Shown here: one piece after another, positions 6,315 through 10,005 of the stretch | Numbering within the stretch: the first letter of the stretch is position 1 | Layout: each line of letters starts with the position of its first letter | NCBI GenBank assembly: GCA_031411575.1 | Contig: JANOBJ010000189.1 | Location: 1 to 10,005 of the forward strand | Length of the DNA stretch: 10,005 nt | Source of the DNA: JANOBJ01 sp031411575 | GTDB taxonomy: Bacteria > Pseudomonadota > Gammaproteobacteria > Burkholderiales > Burkholderiaceae_C | Reading direction: 5' to 3' | Made by a program: the position numbers and the translations under genes | Notes under the pieces: generated by a model | The model's input: only the letters and a program-made list of their open reading frames with translations | What the model was told of the DNA's origin: nothing | Database searches by the model: none

Positions 6315-7352
6315 TCAGGCCTGCTCAAAACCGGTGACGACATGGCCCGCATTGACGCCCAGCTCAGCCGCCGCGTAGCCGCCCTCCAGCACGAACACCG
6401 TGGGCAGCGCCAGCCGAGCCAGCCGCTCGCCCAGCCTCAGGTAATCGGAGCTCTGCAGCGCGAAGGTCGAGATCGGGTCACCCGCAAACGTGTCCAGCCC
6501 CAGCGACACCACCAGGGCATCGGCACGATGCACCGCGATGCGGTCGCAGGCCCGCTCCAGCGCGTCAAACCACGTGGCAACAGTGCTGCGGGCAGGCAGC
6601 GGCAGGTTGAGGTTGAAGCCTTCGCCGGCACCTTCGCCCGTCTCGTCCGCGTGGCCGAGGAAGAACGGGTACTCGGTGCGCGGGTCGCCGTGGATGCTGA
6701 CAAACAGCACGTCGCGGCGCTCGTAGAAGATGCTCTGCGTGCCATTGCCGTGGTGGTAGTCCACATCGAGCAGCGCCACCCGCGCGGCACCGCCGTTGCG
6801 CAGTGCCTGTGCTGCGACGGCGGCGTTGTTGATGAAGCAGTAGCCGCCCATGAAGTCGGCGCCTGCGTGATGGCCCGGTGGGCGCGTGCAGCAGAACGCC
6901 GCACGCTCGCCGGCGCGCAACCGCGCTGCCGCGCTGACGCCGGCGTCCGCACCGGCCTTGGCAGCGGCCCAGGTACCAGCCACCATGGGCGATCCGTTGT
7001 CCATCGAATACAGGCCCAGGCGCGCAATGAAATTGGCGGGTTCCTGGTCGCTGCGCAGGGTGCGCACCGGCCAGATCGACGGGAACGGCTGGCGGTCGGC
7101 GTTGGCCGCGTCCTGCGCCAGCCACTGGGCCCAGGCGGATTCCAGGAATGCCAGGTAGCGCGGCGCGTGCACCTGGGCCAGCACGCTGCTGCTCTCGGTG
7201 TCTGGCACATTCAGCGGGTGCCCTTGCCTTGCCAGCTGGTCAGCAACAAAACCGGCGCGTGCCGGCGTTTCGAAACAGGCCACCCGTTCACCGCGAAAAA
7301 ACTCCGAGGCGGGCGCGTGGTCAATGTGGTTGGGGTTGTGAAAGACGATCAT
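6315..7352 (-). CDS. Acetylpolyamine amidohydrolase / class II histone deacetylase-like hydrolase
   Basis: Zinc hydrolase of the arginase/deacetylase fold, 345 residues; relatives such as Mycoplana AphA (341 aa) release acetate from N-acetylputrescine and similar acetylpolyamines. Active-site residues are all in place: RPPGHHA gives H161 and H162 (charge-relay histidines), DVDYHHGNG gives zinc ligands D198 and H200, SLGLDTF gives the third ligand D287, and LEGGY gives the transition-state Tyr326. Each sits exactly three residues later than the AphA position I recall (H158, H159, D195, H197, D284, Y323), a strong sign of an intact enzyme. No signal peptide is seen, so it is cytoplasmic. The ATG overlaps the stop of the upstream N-formylglutamate amidohydrolase-like gene by 4 nt, implying translational coupling, and the FAD oxidoreductase follows after 13 nt. 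A role in acetylpolyamine or other N-acyl amine catabolism is inferred; other acylated substrates are possible. Confidence 0.9.
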   Translation of the reverse strand: MIVFHNPNHIDHAPASEFFRGERVACFETPARAGFVADQLARQGHPLNVPDTESSSVLAQVHAPRYLAFLESAWAQWLAQDAANADRQPFPSIWPVRTLRSDQEPANFIARLGLYSMDNGSPMVAGTWAAAKAGADAGVSAAARLRAGERAAFCCTRPPGHHAGADFMGGYCFINNAAVAAQALRNGGAARVALLDVDYHHGNGTQSIFYERRDVLFVSIHGDPRTEYPFFLGHADETGEGAGEGFNLNLPLPARSTVATWFDALERACDRIAVHRADALVVSLGLDTFAGDPISTFALQSSDYLRLGERLARLALPTVFVLEGGYAAAELGVNAGHVVTGFEQA

Positions 7353-8224
7353 CGCTCGTGCTGCTCCAAAAGGCTTACCTGCACGGCACGCGGATCGGTC
7401 GCGAGCAACAGTTCAACCATCGAGCGCAAACTGGCCTGCAGCGGCGCAAAACCCGCGTGCACTGACAGTGTCTCTTCGTCCATGTAGAGCTTGCGGTTGA
7501 TCTCGACCTGGATGCTGTGCCGTTGCTGCGCCGGGTCGCCGTAACGGCGCACCAACTCCACCCCTTTGTACGGGTGGTTGTATTCGACCGAGTAGCCGCG
7601 CGCCCTCAAGTGCTCACAAATCAATAGCGCGAGAGGACCGCTGGACGTGGACCCGTCGCGGTTTCCGATCACAAAATCGGCGTGGACAAGGCCCGGGAAC
7701 TCGGTCGCATGGGTGGAGGCCACCGCCGGCATCGAGTGGCAGTTGAGGTGGATGCTGTAGCCGTGGCGTGCGCGCGCGGCGTCGATGGCCCGGCCAACTG
7801 CCGCGTGGTAAGGCTGCCAGCAATTGGTGATGCGCGCCTGCACTTCGGCGACGGTCAGTGCGCGGTTGTAGATCGGAATGCCGTCGTCGGTGCAGCGCCA
7901 GACCAGCCCCTTGCCCAGCCGCACCTTGGAGAGCACCTGATCATCGGTCGCCACCGGGTGCGGCCAAGGCGCGTCGAACAGCGTGGTGTCGACCTCGGTG
8001 GTGTCGCGGTTGGCGTCCAGGTAGCTGCGCGGAAAATGCGCTTCGACCCAGGCGACGCCCAGGGCAGGCGCGAAGTCGTAGAGCTTTTCGACATGCGTGT
8101 CTTCGGCCCGGCGCAGGGTGGTGAAGTCGCAGGCAAACGCAAAATCCGCGGGGTAGGCCGTGCCGCTGTGCGGGGAATCGAGCACCAGCGGCGTGGAACC
8201 GGGAACCTGGGTGACAAAGGACAT
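7349..8224 (-). CDS. N-formylglutamate amidohydrolase family protein
   Basis: Predicted zinc amidohydrolase of the N-formylglutamate deformylase family (PF05013), 291 residues; the reference reaction releases formate from N-formyl-L-glutamate at the end of the five-step histidine degradation route. Family motifs: LVLDSPHSG (13-21), ANRDTTEVD (71-79), IHLNCHSMP (158-166), IGNRDG (186-191) and EINRKLYMDE (241-250), which provide the expected His/Asp/Glu metal and catalytic residues. The frame is open to a TTG at 8242, but the ATG at 8224 is preferred as the first normal start; no convincing ribosome binding site precedes either. It is the first gene of a minus-strand operon, overlapping the deacetylase gene by 4 nt (ATGA). 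No other histidine-utilisation gene is in the window, so the true substrate may be another N-formyl or N-acyl amino acid, and the name hutG is not assigned. Confidence 0.87.
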   Translation of the reverse strand: MSFVTQVPGSTPLVLDSPHSGTAYPADFAFACDFTTLRRAEDTHVEKLYDFAPALGVAWVEAHFPRSYLDANRDTTEVDTTLFDAPWPHPVATDDQVLSKVRLGKGLVWRCTDDGIPIYNRALTVAEVQARITNCWQPYHAAVGRAIDAARARHGYSIHLNCHSMPAVASTHATEFPGLVHADFVIGNRDGSTSSGPLALLICEHLRARGYSVEYNHPYKGVELVRRYGDPAQQRHSIQVEINRKLYMDEETLSVHAGFAPLQASLRSMVELLLATDPRAVQVSLLEQHER

Positions 8225-8462
8225 GCGGCCATTGTGACGCAAGGCACGACCGCAGCCGGCCCTGAAACGGCGGGTGCGCCAGCCCGAAAGCCACCGTGGT
8301 CATCGGGTGAACCCGACCAAATCAGTCGAGGTTGTTGCGGGCACCATTACTGCACAGTCGTAAAATAACCGTTGGGTACGAAAATGACAGCCTAAGCTGG
8401 ATAACAACAGCCAACTGCCCTTGACCTACTATCTCCAAGCACACAACAAGGAAACGACCTCG
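8225..8462. promoter_or_regulatory. Divergent regulatory region between amidohydrolase operon and HiPIP gene
   Basis: This 238-bp non-coding gap must hold the promoters of both the minus-strand amidohydrolase operon and the plus-strand HiPIP gene. It contains TCGGGT-GA-ACCCGA (8303-8316), a 6+2+6 inverted repeat whose outer flanks TGGTC (8297-8301) and GACCA (8315-8319) are also complementary, a plausible operator. An AT-richer part (8360-8405) includes TAAAAT (8361-8366), a possible -10, without a good -35 at the right distance. The HiPIP ribosome binding site AAGGA is at 8448-8452. Promoter positions are not resolved. Confidence 0.4.
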
Positions 8463-8789
8463 ATGAACACCACTTTCAAGACTTCACGCCGTACTTTCGT
8501 GATCCATTCCGTCGTCGGTGGCGCCGCGCTCGCCGGCACTCAACTCGCGCTGGCACAAGCTGCACCCATGCTCGCCGAGACCGATGCGACGGCCACCGCG
8601 CTGGGCTACAAGGCGGACGCGACCAAGGTAGACAAGGTCAAGTTCCCCAAGTTCGTCGCCGGCTCAAACTGCATCAACTGCGCGCTGTACCAGAGCAAGC
8701 CCGCTGACGCGGCCGGCCTGTGCCCGCTGTTTGCCGGCAAGCAGGTCGCCGGCAAGGGCTGGTGCAGCGCCTGGGCCAAGAAAGCCTGA
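8463..8789 (+). CDS. High-potential iron-sulfur protein (HiPIP), Tat-exported
   Basis: Small periplasmic [4Fe-4S] electron carrier that can pass electrons from the bc1 complex to terminal oxidases or photosynthetic reaction centres in proteobacteria. The precursor is 108 residues. A twin-arginine signal, SRRTFV (8-13) plus a hydrophobic stretch, ends at AQA with likely cleavage after residue 33, leaving a mature protein of ~75 residues, normal for HiPIPs. The four cluster cysteines follow the family pattern: C70 and C73 (NCINCALYQ), C87 (GLCPLF) and C101 (GWCSAW). Tat export fits a cofactor inserted in the cytoplasm. The frame is open to a TTG at 8421, but the ATG at 8463 has AAGGA 10 nt upstream and starts directly before the Tat motif. 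It appears monocistronic, followed by a strong terminator. The electron partners cannot be read from this window. Confidence 0.95.
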   Translation: MNTTFKTSRRTFVIHSVVGGAALAGTQLALAQAAPMLAETDATATALGYKADATKVDKVKFPKFVAGSNCINCALYQSKPADAAGLCPLFAGKQVAGKGWCSAWAKKA

Positions 8790-8820
8790 TGCACCCAGGC
8801 TGATCGAAGCCTCAACGCAA

Positions 8821-8846
8821 AAAGCCCGGCAATGCCGGGCTTTTTT
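8821..8846. terminator. Bidirectional intrinsic terminator after HiPIP gene and tRNA-Val
   Basis: GCCCGGC (8824-8830), loop AAT, GCCGGGC (8834-8840), extended by AAA/TTT pairs and followed by TTTTTT (8841-8846). On the minus strand the same hairpin is followed by TTTTT, so it can also end the tRNA transcript, whose 3' end is at 8856. Confidence 0.88.
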
Positions 8847-8855
8847 GTTTGTTCT

Positions 8856-8930
8856 TGGTGGGTGATGCAGGGTTTGAACCTGCGACCCCTGCCGTGTGAA
8901 GGCAGTGCTCTACCGCTGAGCTAATCACCC
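8856..8930 (-). tRNA. tRNA-Val, anticodon CAC
   Basis: A full 75-nt cloverleaf on the minus strand: acceptor GGGTGAT/ATCACCC, D arm GCTC-AGCGGTA-GAGC, anticodon stem CTGCC/GGCAG, loop TTCACAC, variable loop GGGTC, T arm GCAGG-TTCAAAC-CCTGC, discriminator A and an encoded CCA. The anticodon CAC (8896-8898) reads GUG. The 5' half closely resembles E. coli tRNA-Val (GGGTGATTAGCTCAGC), confirming the valine identity. All stems pair perfectly. Confidence 0.97.
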
Positions 8931-8967
8931 TTCGCCAAGCGCTGTTGCACGCTCAGGAAAGCCTTTG

Positions 8968-8973
8968 ATTATG
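8968..8973 (-). promoter_or_regulatory. Possible -10 box of the tRNA-Val gene
   Basis: CATAAT on the minus strand (8973 down to 8968) matches TATAAT at five of six positions and lies ~38 bp before the tRNA 5' end, a suitable distance for a short leader removed by RNase P. A -35 is not convincing: the best candidate, TGACCA, is 19 bp upstream at the end of dnaQ. Confidence 0.3.
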
Positions 8974-8995
8974 CCACAGCATTCAAGCCGGTTGG

Positions 8996-9703
8996 TCAGG
9001 CCTGGGCCTGCCGCCAGACCGTCTTGCCGCCACTCGATTTATCCAGTTGCCGCAACACATCTTCGTGCGCCGCACGCTCCTGCTCGTTGGCGGTCAGCAC
9101 CGGCAACTCAAAGCCACTGAGGTCGACGCGGGCGACGCTGCCACCTGTGCCGGGTGTCGATCCGGCGTCGATCAAGAGCGCATCCTGTCCACGCGTGAGG
9201 TTGATGTAAACATCGGCCAGCAACTCGGCATCCAGCAGCGCGCCGTGCAGGGTACGGCCCGAATTGTCGACGCCCAGGCGGTCGCACAGGGCATCGAGGC
9301 TGTTGCGTTTGCCGGGGTACAGCTCCTTGGCCATGCGCAGCGTATCGGTCACGCTGGCCACAAAGGTGGCAAACGCTGGCTTGCCGACAAGTTCCAGTTC
9401 CTTGTTGAGGAAACCCACGTCGAACGCGGCGTTGTGGATGATGATTTCTGCGTCTTCGACATAGGTCAGCAACTCGTTCACCACCTCGGCGAAGGGTGGC
9501 TTGTCGCGCAGGAACTCGTTGCTGATGCCGTGCACCTTCATCGCGTCCTCGTGGCTGTCGCGCCCGGGGTTCAGGTAGAAGTGCAGGTTGTTGCCGGTCA
9601 GCTTGCGGTTGAGCAGCTCGACGCAGCCGATTTCGATGATGCGGTCGCCACCTTCGGCCGACAGGCCGGTGGTTTCAGTGTCGAGGACGATCTGCCGTGA
9701 CAT
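8996..9703 (-). CDS. dnaQ: DNA polymerase III epsilon subunit (3'-5' proofreading exonuclease)
   Basis: Proofreading exonuclease of the replicative polymerase core, 235 residues (E. coli 243). The DEDDh residues are D8 and E10 (VLDTETTG), D95 (IHNAAFDVGF), H153 and D158 (TLHGALLDAE). KLTGNNLHFYLNP, VHGISNEF and PGKRNSLDALC match E. coli epsilon almost word for word. After the exonuclease domain, QDALLI (from Q173) sits where E. coli has its QTSMAF beta-clamp-binding motif, followed by a Gly/Ser/Thr linker and a C-terminal segment that should contact the polymerase alpha subunit. The ATG at 9703 overlaps the ferredoxin stop by 1 nt (TGATG), so translation is probably coupled to that gene. In E. 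coli dnaQ instead lies next to rnhA. The function is certain; the expression link to ferredoxin is inferred from the overlap. Confidence 0.97.
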   Translation of the reverse strand: MSRQIVLDTETTGLSAEGGDRIIEIGCVELLNRKLTGNNLHFYLNPGRDSHEDAMKVHGISNEFLRDKPPFAEVVNELLTYVEDAEIIIHNAAFDVGFLNKELELVGKPAFATFVASVTDTLRMAKELYPGKRNSLDALCDRLGVDNSGRTLHGALLDAELLADVYINLTRGQDALLIDAGSTPGTGGSVARVDLSGFELPVLTANEQERAAHEDVLRQLDKSSGGKTVWRQAQA

Positions 9704-10005
9704 CAGTGGTTCTCTTTCGCGTGGTTGATCGAGTACTTGGGAATCTCGACCGTCACGTCCTGCTGCGCCAGGATGGCCTGGCAGCTCAGGCGCGAGTTGG
9801 GCTCCAGGCCCCAGGCGCGGTCCAGCAGGTCTTCCTCGTTTTCGTCCAACTCGTTGAGCGACGCAAAACCCTCGCGCACGATGACGTGGCAGGTGGTGCA
9901 GGCGCAGCTCATGTCGCAGGCGTGTTCGATATTGATGTGGTTATCCAGCAAGGCCTCGCAAATCGAGGTTCCCGCCGGTGCCGACACTTCCGCCCCCTCG
10001 GGACA
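9703..10005 (-). CDS. fdx: ISC-type [2Fe-2S] ferredoxin (5' end outside window)
   Basis: Adrenodoxin-type ferredoxin that supplies electrons for iron-sulfur cluster assembly with IscS/IscU. The visible 100 residues run from CPEGAEV, which aligns with CPDGAVL of E. coli Fdx, to the C-terminus EIPKYSINHAKENH, also E. coli-like. About a dozen N-terminal residues are missing at the window edge. Cluster ligands follow the Fdx pattern C-x5-C-x2-C...C: the first and later cysteines of HACDMSCACTTC (the second cysteine of the CAC pair and the final one are ligands), plus LSC in NSRLSCQA. A GTG at 9987 is internal: the conserved sequence continues upstream to the window edge. TGA overlaps the dnaQ ATG by 1 nt. 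The rest of the isc operon may lie beyond the right edge. Confidence 0.95.
   Translation of the reverse strand, partial: CPEGAEVSAPAGTSICEALLDNHINIEHACDMSCACTTCHVIVREGFASLNELDENEEDLLDRAWGLEPNSRLSCQAILAQQDVTVEIPKYSINHAKENH

Noticed and set aside
6153..7487. A 444-codon plus-strand open frame across the deacetylase gene
   Set aside because: It is a codon-register shadow of the minus-strand deacetylase, whose catalytic residues are all intact. It crosses three real genes and has no motifs.
7682..8368. A 228-codon plus-strand open frame opposite the amidohydrolase gene
   Set aside because: It is an antisense shadow in codon register with the real gene and has no family features.
8421..8462. A TTG start giving the HiPIP protein 14 extra residues
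   Set aside because: The extension would precede the Tat signal, whereas the ATG at 8463 has a proper ribosome binding site and places the twin arginines at residues 9-10.
9985..9987. GTG as the ferredoxin start codon
   Set aside because: Conserved Fdx sequence (CPEGAE) continues in frame upstream to the window edge, so the true start lies outside.
1..10005. A defence system, prophage, IS element, CRISPR array or toxin-antitoxin pair
   Set aside because: Nearly all of the window is covered by recognisable housekeeping or catabolic genes. No transposase, integrase, nuclease effector or repeat-spacer pattern was seen.

Overview
The window reads as an ordinary chromosomal segment of a GC-rich betaproteobacterium, most likely a member of the Comamonadaceae (Acidovorax/Rhodoferax/Polaromonas-like). 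The evidence is the codon use, the class 2 PyrD and E. coli-type RpiA and DnaQ sequences, a Tat-exported high-potential iron-sulfur protein, a periplasmic DUF4124/glutaredoxin protein, and short AT-rich TGCTAT...ATAGCA repeats of a kind I associate from memory with that family. No phage, plasmid, IS element, CRISPR array or defence system is visible.

Layout. 1-3253 (+ strand): the 3' end of folD, a gap with two tandem hairpins, the M3 metallopeptidase prlC/opdA, and a secreted DUF4124-glutaredoxin protein. A bidirectional terminator at 3338-3363 separates this from rpiA on the minus strand. rpiA and pyrD are divergent, with only 34 bp between their start codons. pyrD (+) converges on a three-gene minus-strand operon (8224 down to 5195): N-formylglutamate amidohydrolase-like, acetylpolyamine amidohydrolase/HDAC-like and L-2-hydroxyglutarate oxidase-like genes, joined by a 4-nt overlap and then a 13-nt gap. 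A 238-bp divergent region leads to the HiPIP gene (+). A strong bidirectional terminator follows, then tRNA-Val(CAC) on the minus strand. The window ends with an isc-type ferredoxin (5' end cut off) overlapping dnaQ by 1 nt, both on the minus strand.

How the genes work together. Most are independent housekeeping genes: one-carbon metabolism (folD), peptide turnover (prlC), the pentose phosphate pathway (rpiA), pyrimidine synthesis (pyrD), replication proofreading (dnaQ) and Fe-S cluster assembly (fdx). The only set that looks like a pathway is the amidohydrolase/deacetylase/FAD-oxidoreductase operon, which suggests removal of N-formyl or N-acetyl groups from an amino acid or polyamine followed by flavin-dependent oxidation; its substrate is unknown.

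The most unusual structure is a 29-nt oriented element, TGCTAT-N7-ATAGCA-N4-ATGACC, present three times. Two copies lie in the gaps between convergent genes and one lies inside the coding region of the FAD oxidoreductase, where it is read in frame.
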